NCBI GenBank assembly: GCA_019925095.2
Contig: CM034388.1
Location: forward strand, 2,529,501 to 2,593,500
DNA length: 64,000 bases
Direction of reading: 5' to 3'
Source of the DNA: Dendrolimus kikuchii
Taxonomy: Eukaryota; Arthropoda; Insecta; Lepidoptera; Lasiocampidae
Shown: piece by piece, positions 40,601-53,300 of the stretch
Layout of the letters: each line of letters begins with the position of its first letter
How positions within the stretch are numbered: the first letter of the stretch is position 1
Made by a program: the position numbers and the translations under genes
The notes under the pieces: generated by a model
Told to the model about the DNA's origin: nothing
Database searches by the model: none
What the model saw: the letters and a program-made list of their open reading frames with translations, nothing else

Positions 40601-43600
40601 GGGAGACTGGAACCTGATCACCAATGCCGGAACACAACTCAAGGTTGTTATGGCGACATGCTTTAGATCAGACATACTTTTTATTGACTGAATTAAAAGA
40701 TTAGTTTGTAAAAGAAAACAAATTTCGTGCTTGTCTTTTAATTGCAAACAAAAACCAATATCCAGTTCGTTGCATCAAGAAAGCTCTGTGTGATTTTTTT
40801 TGTCAATCTTACCTTTTAATTCAGATAAGACTGACGTTAAAATTTTTTTGTAAAATTTTCATACAAAATATATGAGAAAAGTTTTTTGCAGTTTCTGTCT
40901 TTTTGACCAACCTAAGTTAGACCCATAGAAGTTTTTGATCACTATCAGAAACCGGATCGATTGGTATCAAATCAAAATGTTTTTGTATAACATGGCCATT
41001 TTCTTGCTAACTGTACATTTTTTGTCTATGAACGGGGATCGAAATTTCACGGCAAATTGTGGATTTATTTACTTATCTAATTTATTTGGGAAACATACAA
41101 TAATTTTCATTTTTACAATATAAAATCATCATCATCATCCGAGCGTTAAATCCCGGTTGCGTTCGGAGCGATCACTTCGACGGCCAGGGTCCGCTTTCCT
41201 ACTTTTTCTACTACACTTCGCGCGATCTTCGGCATCCCTTGTATTGAGACCATTGGTACGCAAGTCATCCCTCACAACGTCAAGGCAGCATTTCTTGGGC
41301 CCACCCCTTCGACCGGGACCTGGCGGAGGCGGCATGGCTACATATTTGTTCCCCACGTAACTAGCTGGTTTCCCTAAAACGTGGCCGCACGTACGTTTTA
41401 CAATATAAAATATATAAATTAATACACATATCAGCTAAGTTCCCACTAAAAAAATAACTCGTGTTACGCATTTGGCTCATACAACTATTTAAAAAAAGGA
41501 ATTAAATGATACAAGACCACACACAAAAAAAAACTATTACAATATGTCTATTTTTTTTTTTATTATTATTAACATCTCTACGGACTCGAGTTCCGTACCC
41601 TTTTTTACTACTTAATTTCTATGAAAGATTTTAGAGTCCATACACGCTTATTGTTTATTTTTGTTACTGTGTGTGACATTAATTTAGTGATTTTTATGTT
41701 GTGGTGTACCTTAAGAATAACTTATACTAAATTTAATACTAAACTTATACTAATGTAGAGTGTATCTGTTACATGCTGGTGTTGTGAGGAAGTGCATGTG
41801 CAGTGTGGGCCTTATATCTATACTTATATATATTGTCCTATCTAGTGCCATGTGTGTTGTTTTTTTCTTTTCTGTGCCTGGGTTATTAATTTTTAAGCTC
41901 TTTGTGTGTCTTGGTTTGTTTGTGAAGTGTGCGTGTAATGCAATGTGTATAAGTTTTATTGTTAGTTATGTGTTTGTGACTTTGTGTGGTGTTATAATTT
42001 ATTGTTTAATTGTTGTGACATGAAAAATTTTCACTTGGCGTTGATGATGATGGATGGTTTAGGAGGGGGATTATTGGCCCCCCATTAGGTGTTGGACCGC
42101 CGTCTTGTCTCTCATGCGTATCGATAAATGACATGAGACAACATGTGTATTTATTTATATCATTCTTAAGTCATAATTGTCATGTCATAAAAAAAATCGT
42201 GATAGCCTCTTAAGACAATTTTCGTGTAGCTGCAACAGTTAACTTACTTCCCCTTACTACCCTGCTGAAAGTTTCCACCCTGTATATTTGACTATGCCAA
42301 ATCTCACATTCCTCCATGCACGTATTATGCTTAAAAAGTGGTTTGAATATTTCCCTTTGGATATATAAAAAAATATTAAAATAAGTGTGACATACCCTGC
42401 TATCGCCTTCGAGGATTTTCTCCAACTCCTCCTTAAACACTCTGATGATAAGGTGGAGATCTCTCAGGAAATTCTTCTCGTCCGTCAGGAGATCCCTCAC
42501 CAGTTCAGCGTAGGACAAGGAGCCCCTTCGACCCCGTCTCTCCGTTCCTGTTGTAGTGGACTCCGCTAATGTGAGATCCGATTCTTGGTAGAACATATCC
42601 ATCAAGACCTGCAAATATGTATATATATTATACCACCGTCGCCACTCCTAATCCATGTTCTTGCGACGGGTCGTCTGGAAGAGATCGCTTTTTAGCGACA
42701 AGACCGCCCTTTGTACCCAACTAGACTAATACTAGTTTGTAAGTTTTTCTGTAATGGTGTACAATAAAGTGTTATCTATCTATCTATCTATCTATCTATA
42801 TGGAGGTGGTTTTAAGCATACAACAACTTCAAGGAGGAAAGCCAATAGGAAAAACCACTCGGAGTGGACAGTGTTCAGTAAATTACGTCAAGTCTTCTCG
42901 TCGATCATCCCGCATTGCTTGAAGATGAAAGTCTTTGAGCAGTGGGTCCTACCCGTCCTCAACTACGGAGCTGAAACTTGGACACTGATCGCAGGATTGG
43001 TCTTCAAATTCCAAGTCTCTTATGAGAATATGCGTAATAGAACCAACATAGCTCACAATGTTAATTCGCTGAAGATGCAATGGGCCGTTCACGTACAACA
43101 ACAACTGGAAGAACAGGATCTTTGGAGTAAAATTGAGAGGGCTTACGTCTATGAATGGACTGCAATGCTGACGCGTCAATTGATTCTAAGGCTCAGTCTA
43201 AGATTAAGGTGCAGCCACTGGTCGTTGCCATGTTACCAGGCACCTTATTGACCAGCCCCTTATGCCGACCTTTTTTACCAGGAGAAATCCGCTTGAGAAC
43301 AAACCACCGCAGGGGAATCGCCACGTCACGGTTGGGGCTATACCCACTAAAATCCCTGACCGATCCTCATTGCGTCTATGTCCGGGCAGTGGGCTCGCTT
43401 GCGTATTCACCTCCGTCCCGGAAGGACGATGGCCGGGCCCTCCATTTGTCCTTTATGCCGACCTTGGAACCACATTTTTTTTGGTACGGGGAAATATCCC
43501 TTGGGTGACAACAACAACAACAACAACACACAATTGGATCACAAACAGATGGTACTTGCCAACCATCTTCTCTATTGAAATTTGGGTGTTTTTTCATTTC

Positions 43601-44250
43601 AATAGCCTCACGCATCATTCTAGGTATGAAACGATTCTCTTTCGCGAGGATTTGTGGGTTATCGAATCTGATGTAGTGGTTGGGTTTATCCAGCGTGTGT
43701 TCATATTCTTCGAGGTTGCAAACGCCCATAGGCGACGGTAACCACCCTCCATCGAGTGGGTCGTCCGCCTGTTTGCCTGATTCAGGCAATAAAAAAAAAC
43801 ACACAAAATGGCCTCCTCACCTTATCTGCGCACATAGCAGTCTTGATGTCCCGACAGGTGATCGTCTCGTAGCCGGATTTCTGGGAGATTTTCTTCACGA
43901 AATTCCCAGCCAGCTTTAGTATGTCGGCGCTGACGTATTCAAGTATGGCCGTCATGAAAATCGAAACCGACAAGTCGATTTTGTAGAGCAGTACCTCCTG
44001 TAAGTATGATAAGGTTATGTGCGCTATTGAAATTCAACATTTTCATTCAAACTTTTCAAGTGAAAAGTATATCTGAGGGACTGAGCCCGCGAGAGAATGA
44101 GAGGAGAGTATTACATTGTGCAGCACAGATTAGAGACTCAATACGACCGACGATTAAACATAGGTCCAATTTGGACCCAAATAAAACTGATAATAACATA
44201 GATATTATCTGTGAGTATATTCTCTGAAATTTCACTTCTTCTACGTGTGA

Positions 44251-44300
<50 letters not shown>

Positions 44301-47300
44301 TCTTGAAACGAAACTTCTTTAGAATCGCTGTGACTTGAAAATCGATGAAACAAAAAAGTGACACTAAAAAGAGATAAACCCACAAAATTTAACCTTATTT
44401 AAATCGAAATAAAACACATATTATGGAGTCTCCTAAGTGCTATACTCTCCTTTGGATATTTGTTTTATTAATTGCGTTTATTACTTTCCCTTTTTTTACA
44501 ATTTAAAAGGTATTAGAAGATCAAAAAAAGGGCTGCCAGAGACAATAACAAAAAATATTTTTCTTTATGTGATTGTGGCGGGAATTTAAAGCGTAGACAC
44601 ACATTTCAATTAACCCAATAGCATTAATTTTCTATTTAAATAAAACTTAAATGAATTTTAGCTCTATTAATTATTTATTAATAATTAAGGCAGATATTCT
44701 TTTCTACGTAAATCAAAGGAAATTGCACGTAATAATGCATTTAAACTTATGCTAGTGATTTAAAGTGTAATTTAGATTGAATTTTTGAATTATAATATTT
44801 TTTTTATTTTTAAAGTACATACTGTCTCACCTGATATTGAGTGTTATCTAGAACATACCCATTTACTCGTGACTTGAATATGTTGAAGAATGTAGACTAA
44901 AGGACTTATATTTATACTAGCGGCCCCGGCAGACGTTGAACTACCTTTAAAAAATAAAATTCTAGAACCCAAGCTCATCGCCACCTACCGGTTCTAATTG
45001 TGAATCTAAAAGAGTAATATATATTTTTTAATTCTAAGTCATGACAAAATAAGATTAAAAATCTTGCCAAAAAATTAAAGTTTATAATTAACAAATAAAA
45101 AATAGGCGTTGATCGTAGAGGGGTGAAAATTTTGGGTTGTATGTATTTTTTAATGTTGTATACTAAAAAAAAAAAAAAAAATTAAGAAAAAAAATTAGGG
45201 GTGGACTACCCTTAACATTTAGGGGGATGAAAAATAGATGTTGTCCGATTCTCAGATCTACCCAATATGTACACAAAATTTCATTAGAATCGGTCAAGCC
45301 GTTTCGAAGGAGTATGGTAACTAACACTGTAACACGAGAATTTTATATATAAGACTAGCGGCCCCGGCAGACGTAGTACTGCCTTTAAAAAATAAAATTC
45401 TAAAACCCGATCCCAGAGCCACGTACCGGTTCTAATTGCGAATCTAAACCATCCGGGTACCCGGTACTCAAACACACAAAAACAAAATCACCAAAATCGC
45501 TCCAGGTGATTAGGAGGATTCCAGAACCCGATCTCAGCGCCACCTACCGGTTCTAATTGTGAATCTAAAACAGTAATATTTTTTTTTTTATTCTAAGTCA
45601 TGACAAAATAAGATTAAAAATCTTGCCAAAAAATTAAAGTTTATAATTAACAAATAAAAAATAGGCGTTGATCGTAGAGGGGTGAAAATTTTGGGTTGTA
45701 TGTATTTTTTAATGCTGTATCCTAAAAAAAAAAAAAAAAATCAGGGGTGGACTACCCTTAACATTTAGGGGGATGAAAAATAGATGTTGTCCGATTCTCA
45801 GACCTACCCAATATGTACACAAAATTTCATGAGAATCGGTCAAGCCGTTTCGGAGGAGTATGGTAACTAACACTGTGACACGAGAATTTTATACATACAT
45901 ACATACATACATACATAACTTCACGCCAGTTCCCTTGCGGGGTAGGCACGAACAACAGAGTGCCATTTAGGCTTATTCTTACACACCTCACTTGCCTCTT
46001 TTACATTCATAACTCTTGTCATGCACACTCGTCTGTTCTTAAGGCTCCTGACATCACCTTCTGCTAGTACACGATCAATTTGATCATGGAAGGTGTGTCG
46101 TGGCCTTCCACGACTTCTGCATCCATCCACTTTTGCATTGTATATCTGTTTAGTCATTCTTTCATTTAGAGAATTTTATATATAAGATTAATAAAAATGA
46201 GAGGAGAATAATGATCTGTGAGTATATCCTCTGAAGTTTCACTTCTACTGCGTGTGAATTGTACACACACAATGTTTCCCTATTGTGAAACTGGCAAGTA
46301 TACGACCCAACTAATGGAAAGTGATTACCGCGAAGACAACGCGACACCACAGCCCATAGGATGGAATAGTGAGAATGGAATTGGTGGGGATGAGATAGAA
46401 GTGAAAAGTGTCAAAATATGTGTATAAAGATGTCGATTCGCGTCTAGCATGTTACTCGCATAATTTCAATTGTTTTTCTATCGCCTCTCCTCTTCAATGA
46501 TGCAGGAAATTATCTTATCCGTGCAGGAACGGAGAAAGAATACAATTTCCTGCGTTGGGGCGGCCTGTCGTAAGAGGCGACTTAACAACCCACAGCCAGG
46601 TGGTAGGGCATTTGCCCGACTGGATTGAGTTGTGCTCCGGCATCAGTGGCCAAGCTCCAGTTTCGCCTTCAAGGCCGGCAGCACATTGGCAGCTTCACTG
46701 GTATTGCTAACGTCCATTGGCAACGGTAACCACTTTCCATCACAGTTGGGCCGTCAACTAAATAAATAAATAAAAAGCCTTTTAATTCTTACTCTTTACA
46801 GTACGTATTGATTCTTAGTATGTTAATTGGTATGTAAATTTAAATTAATTGTTAGTATTGTTGTTGTTAGTTGGATTATTTTATGTAAGAATCCCAGATT
46901 GGATAAGTGTTACAGGAATAAAAAAGAAATCCGAAAAAAGAAGAATATAAAAAGAATAAAACATAAAGGAGACAAAATGACTTTCTTTCCTTTTTTGTAT
47001 TTTTTTTTATTGCAGGAGATCAGCAGACAGGCAGACGGTCCAATTGATGGAAAGCGGTTACCATCGCCTATGGACATTTGCAACACCAAGTTGCTGCAAA
47101 TGCGCTCTGCTCTCTTAAGGGAAACTGGAACCTGGTCACTAATGCCGGAACACAACTCAAGGTTGTTATGGCGACATACTTTAGACCAGGGGTGGTAGCC
47201 ACTGCGGTGGTGTGGTGGTTGTGCGTTGTTATGTGGCCCCTCACGACAGGCTGCCCAGCGGCAGGAATTAGTATTCTTTATCCGTTCTTGCACGGAGAAC

Positions 47301-50300
47301 TAGGGCAATTTTCTTTTATTTCTTGTTTTTTATTTAAAAAAAACGACTATTATATTTAATACATTTTAATTCTATTACACTTCCTCACCAAATACATTTT
47401 CTTAATAAAATACTTTTAATCCTATTAGAATAATTTTAGAGTCACGGAACAGTAGTTACATGTAGACGTACGTACGAGCCAAGCACGACGATACTCTTGT
47501 AGAGAACAGGAGAACAGGTATTCATTATCAAGTAAAATATATTATTAAACGAAGCAGGCATCAAGTCTGTCAAAACTTTACTAAAGAGACAATTATATAA
47601 TAGTAGATACATACGAATTATTGAACACTGTTCTTATCCGGCTCGAAGGACCAAATAATTTGGTATTCTATTAAATTAAACTTGGATTTGAATTCTATTT
47701 ATATATTTTTAGATTTCACAGGCTTTTAATTATATTTAGGTTTATAGAGAAATATAGGTATTTTATGTTAGACATATGTAAGGTGAGTGATATGTGTGAT
47801 TTTTAATAATATTATGCAATAATGAAATGAGGTTGTAATTGATGAAAAGGTTGTGTTAATTGCAAACAGATTTTCTGGACTCGTCTTGTTTAATTTATTT
47901 CTAGCGTGAAAGGGGAATCAAACAGGAGGAATAGGATAGAGAATAGGAGGATATAGGATTGGAATAAGCGAAGAAGTAGGAAATCAAAACTCTAACTCAT
48001 GGCACGCAACGATTAGCTCAAGACTATTCGTTTCACGTATCAGTCTGCCGCCCTTAGCGTTGTAATCAAAATATACATACCAGCGTGGCTCTACCACGTA
48101 AAAACCAAGTTTCATTGGAAGGTCGTCATTCGAGAAGGTAAGAGTAAAGAATAAAGGAGTATCGATTACATTATTTAAATTAATTAGAAAAATCGAGTAC
48201 AAAATTTCAGAATATACAACAGAATAAGTTCTTGGTATTTAAATTCGACGGCCTCTGTGGTTGAGCGGGATAAGCCTTTGTCGGCGTACCTCACTGCAAC
48301 GCAGAGGTTCCGGGTTCGATTCCTGGTATAGTAAATTTCGGAAAACGTATTTTCTCCGTTATATTTACTATGGTCTGGGTGTCTGGGATCGGCCCCAGAG
48401 TAATCCGTTGTATATTACACATAACACAAGCGTAACTTACTTAATTTGGGGATATACAATGTGTGTGTTTGTCGGCCGATTATTATTATTATTAATTTAA
48501 TTCGTCATAGGCTGATGTATTAAGTATCACAATCATGCCAAACACCGGAATTCTGGTGGTATGTCTAAAGGCCACAATTTACTAATCGGTTCCTATTATC
48601 CACAAAAACATTCAATTTTTGCTTAAAACCAGTAACTTTTGATCATTTTCCCGGTATTAAACATTTTATGAAAATAAAACTGTACAGCAAAATGTCAGTA
48701 TAAATGCCCCCGGGCGAGTAGACTATCATTTAGAGTCTAGTCTAGTCCGTAAACTTGGGACTATAAGCAAGAATGACTACTTTTACGTGCTTATTTAGTT
48801 GAAATGAAAGTCGAAAGTTGTTCACGTATACCATGATAATACTGTCCATTTTTCCCATTATTATATAGATAATCGATTATTTAATGATATCGATTAGAAT
48901 AAAAATTCTTCATAGAGCTGGCAACAATAATCTAAATGTCAATAGGAATGGAAACATTGTTACAATTAACATCAATGAAGCGGTGATCTTAAAAAAAAGT
49001 ATCGATGTTTAAAAACTAAATAATGTAAAAAAAATAATATAAACAATGATAAATAAACTAATGTATCTGTATATAATATAGTACACTTCTAGAGGGTTGG
49101 TCTGAAAGAGAGTGTCGGGGTGAAAGTAAGGAAAGGAATGCTCCGGTGGTTCGGGTATGTGGAAAGAATGCATGATGAATGAATGACTAAACAGATATAC
49201 AATGCAAAAGTGGATGGTTGCAGAAGTCGTGGAAGGCCACGACACACCTTCCACGATCAAACTGATCGTGTACTAGCAGAAGGTGATGTCAGGAGCCTTA
49301 AGAACAGACGAGCGTGCATGACAAGAGTTATGAATGTCAAAAAAGCAAGTGAGGTGTGTAAGAATAAGCCTAAATGGCGCTCTGTTGTTCGTGCCTACCC
49401 CGCAAGGGAACTGGCGTGAAGTTATGTATGTACTTCTAGAGGGGTTGAGGATAAATAACTAAAGAATATTAAATATTTTCACTCCTCACATAATTCAATA
49501 TTACCGCCACTAGCGCTACTGTGGTTGTTTCTTAGACTATTACTGCTCTCTCAATGACTCTACCCGATAGGCTGTGTATTTTTTTTAATGCAGGAGATCA
49601 GCAGACAGGCAGACAGCCCACTTGATGGAAAGCGGTTACCATCGCCTATGGACATTTGCAACACCAAAGGTGCTACGAATGCGCTGCTGCTCTCTTAAGG
49701 GAGACTGGAACCTGGTCACTAATGCCGGAACACAACTCAAGGTTATTATGGCGACATACTTTAGACCAGGGGTGGTAGCCATCCAGTCGGGCAAATGGCC
49801 TACCACCTGGCTCCAGTCGGTATTATACGGTAGTATACTGTTGTTTTCTTTGTCCATAATATTATAAAATTCTAAACATGCCGTGTCTGTACATTGAAGC
49901 TATTAAAAAACACAACAGAAATAGACTATACAAACGATAAAGAACACGATGCAATTTTTTTTAGATTTCTTATCTGCTTGTCTGTTTGTTCGGGATTCAC
50001 GTAAAACTACTGGGCCAATTTCGAAGAGGTTTTCGCTGATCGACAGCAAATTCTTAGACTTAAAATCTGCGCTACTTTTTATCCCGGGATTTTTTCTAGG
50101 AATGATTTAAAATGGCCAGATTGAAAAAGAAATTTGAATTCCAATGCGATTTTTTTCACTGATCGATAGCAAATTTTACATAGCTTACAGGATGATTTCT
50201 AATTGTTCTGTTCCTTATCTTGCAGTGCATAAGAACAGCAATTTTATCATAGTCCAAGTATATGTATTGGTCAATAACACCAAACATAATCTCATATATT

Positions 50301-53300
50301 CAGTTAGAAAAATTAAGATTTCTCTTAAACTTTGTTACACATTTCGAACTTAATTCCTGAATATGATAACTAATAAAATTCTCTACGAAATAAATTTGAT
50401 ATGAAGCCCGTATGCCCTAACAAAATGAGCATACTCCTTTATTGAGAACTCCCAATATCTATATTCGTCTCAATGACGTCTGCCCAATTTCGGTTTTTAA
50501 TTGCTATGCAGGGCACATTTGTAGGCATTAATAATAATAATAATAATAAATCCCGCAGGGGGGCTTTGTGGCGAAGCCTTAGGTGAGTAGCGACACCTCG
50601 TACCTGACTCCGGGGGCCAAGGCAAGGCCCCCGCCTCCGTGCTTGCCTTAACCAGCCGGCACGGAGTGGAGATCGCTAGAGCTAAGACTCAAGCTCCAGG
50701 GGTGGAAGTGATAAATGGCCTAACGTCGGAAGTAGCTTCGGTGAACCTGCAGCCCACCTCTCTACACCCCTTAGCCACTCACACCCATGTTGCCCCTGCA
50801 TGTTTTGGGGCCCATGCAGGGAGTGGCGAGTCACCGTCTGCCCATTTTTCCATGTTCCCTGAACATTGCGACGGGCAGACGCCATAGTCCCCATATTCCC
50901 AGACCCCTAGTACCACTAGCAGTTCACCACAATAGCCCGATACTTTTTGTCCTCATTTCCCACAATAGTTCTATACTGGCCGGGGCTTGTCCTTGGGTGC
51001 ATTACTATATAGTGTAGACAGGGATAATCGCCGGTCAGTGTCACGCCACATTGACATTAAATTTGTCAAGGGGCCTCTACGTGTTGGCCTTCCCATGGCC
51101 CCACGCAAGCCCCCCAAAAGTCCGGGCCATTTTTATGGCCCGTGGTCTTGAAAGACATACAGTATAATAATAAACCCGCAGGGGGGCTTTATGGAGAGGC
51201 CTTATGTGAGTAGCGACACCTCGTACCTGACTTCGGGGGGCCAAGGCAAGGACCCGGACTCCGTGCTTGCCCTAGCCAGCCGGTATGGAGTGGAGATCGC
51301 TAGAGCTAAGAATCAAGCTCCAGGGGTGGAAATGATAAATGGCATCACGTCAGAAGTAGCTTCGGTGAACCTGCAGCCCACCTCTCTACACCCCTTAGCC
51401 ACTCAAACCCATGTTACCCCTGTCTTCTATGACAATTTTTGGGGCCCATGCAGGGAGTGGCGAGTCACCGTCTGCCCATTTTTCCATGTTCCCTGAACAT
51501 TGCGACGGGCAGACGCCATAGTCCCCATATTCCCAGACCCCTAGTACCTACCACTAGCAATTCACAGCAATAGCCCGGAAACTCATTTCCCACAATAGTC
51601 CTACACTGGCTGGGGCTTGTCCTTGGCTGCATTATTATATGGTGTAGACAGGGATAATCGCCGGTCAGTGTCACGCCACATTTACATTAAATTTGTCAAG
51701 GGGCCTCTTCGTGTTGTCCTTCCCATGGCCCCACGAAAGCCCTCCAAATGCCCGGGCCCGTGGTCTTGAAAGACATACAAATAATAATAAGATTGTTATA
51801 CCTTTTGCAACATGTGATGCAGCTTGTCCTGGGGCAGCATGGTGCGTTTCCGTCGCGACGCGGTCGCGTCGCGTGCGTCTGCCAATGCCCACTTGTCCAG
51901 CGGCGTCGGAAAGGTCCGCGCGACTCGCTCCTCCACATCCTATTAAAAACGACATTGAATGTCTTACTTAGGTCGCATACACACTATGCGGTTAGCCGCA
52001 GGCAGATCTTGCCCCCAACTCCCATAAGTTTTACCAAAAAAAAAAACAATGCCGGTGCGAATCAAGATCCATTCCACGATGGTCAAATATTCGTAGTCTC
52101 TAAAATTCATATTAAGTCAGCCTCGGTCACATCAAGATTAGTTCAATATTGAGCCGAGAAGGTTTACAGATTACCAAAACCGACTAGGGTTACGATTTCA
52201 ATTCGATTCGATTGCCAATTTGAGTTACACACTCGCGGCCCTGCTGCCCGGTTGATCACAATGACAAGGTATAGGTATGTAAAATGAGATAGGTTATTTG
52301 TATACATAGGTACAAAATATGGAAATCGATACGAACCGTTTATTATTCATACATAAAACCGATCATCAACATAAAAAATTAAACTCTGTAATTATTCTTA
52401 TTGGAACAAAGAGCATGGAAAGAGTTAGTATTTATTGATCAGTGTTTTCTTCTTTATATAATGTTCGTAAATATATTTAACAGCTACGACATCCTTCTAC
52501 GTCCATCTTTGATGTGTTTCGATCTGACCACAAGCCACGGCGGTTCCTCAACCGTGTGTTGCGATTGCAGCTGCCGCAAACCGGCAGGCCGCAGATTCAA
52601 CCGCACCCTGCGGGCAACCTCACAACTGAATGGACTGCCGCTAATCGTATAGTGCGTATGAATGATAACTATTTTTTCGAAGGAATTAAACCGCGTTAAT
52701 AGGTTAATAGGATAGGAGTAGCCGTGGTAGCATAATGGCTAGTGCATACGTCCCAAACTCAAAGGGCGTGGGTTCGATCCTGGCCGGAACGCATGCACCA
52801 CTTAGGCAGTTTTCTGACCTAATGTGCACATTGTTACAATTACCACGTGCTAATAACGGTGAAGGAAAACATCGTGATGCAACCTGCACATCGAGATAAC
52901 CGATGTGTCAAACCTGCCAAGCCGCCTTGGACAAGCGTGGCGGGTATACTGTCCGTTCCCCCCTCTATAGTGGGAGGCCCGAGCCCAGTAGTGGGACATT
53001 TATGGGCTGTTATTACATATTACAATAGGATCAGATGGGCTCGGATCGGGTGGATTAGAATGCTACACATATCGCAGCAGCTTGTAATCCGAGTGTACTT
53101 TTTTAACGAGGGGAAATTCGATTGAGAAAACGCGGTGAGATTCGCCATGTTGGGGTGGCATTAGCGCCCCTATGGAGCGCTATTGCCACCCGGGTCGGAG
53201 ATACCTACAAAAGCTACTCGGTGTTCCTTCCTTCCCCCTTGATGCCAGGGACACGGGTATATAGAATCTGCGCCACGAAAGAAGTCCCACGGAAAATAAA

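Noticed and set aside
41760..42023. 87-codon frame with several hydrophobic segments, possible membrane protein
   Set aside because: It comes from T-rich sequence (many TTT, GTG and TGT codons), has no homologue known to me, no splice partners and no conservation evidence.
44255..44296. (CA)21 run considered as Z-DNA or a regulatory element of Sos
   Set aside because: It is an internal part of the I repeat, also present as (TG)n in the other copy.
48247..48330. tRNA-like sequence considered as a tRNA gene
   Set aside because: Only A- and B-box-like motifs are kept; no cloverleaf could be drawn, and the same head recurs in seven SINE-D copies.
51671..51955. Three overlapping frames of 80-134 codons around exon 3
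   Set aside because: They overlap the true, ATG-less exon 3 in the wrong frame; the GC-rich exon creates open shadow frames on both strands.
52727..52800. tRNA-like sequence at 52.7 kb
   Set aside because: It heads a SINE with body, tail and target duplication.
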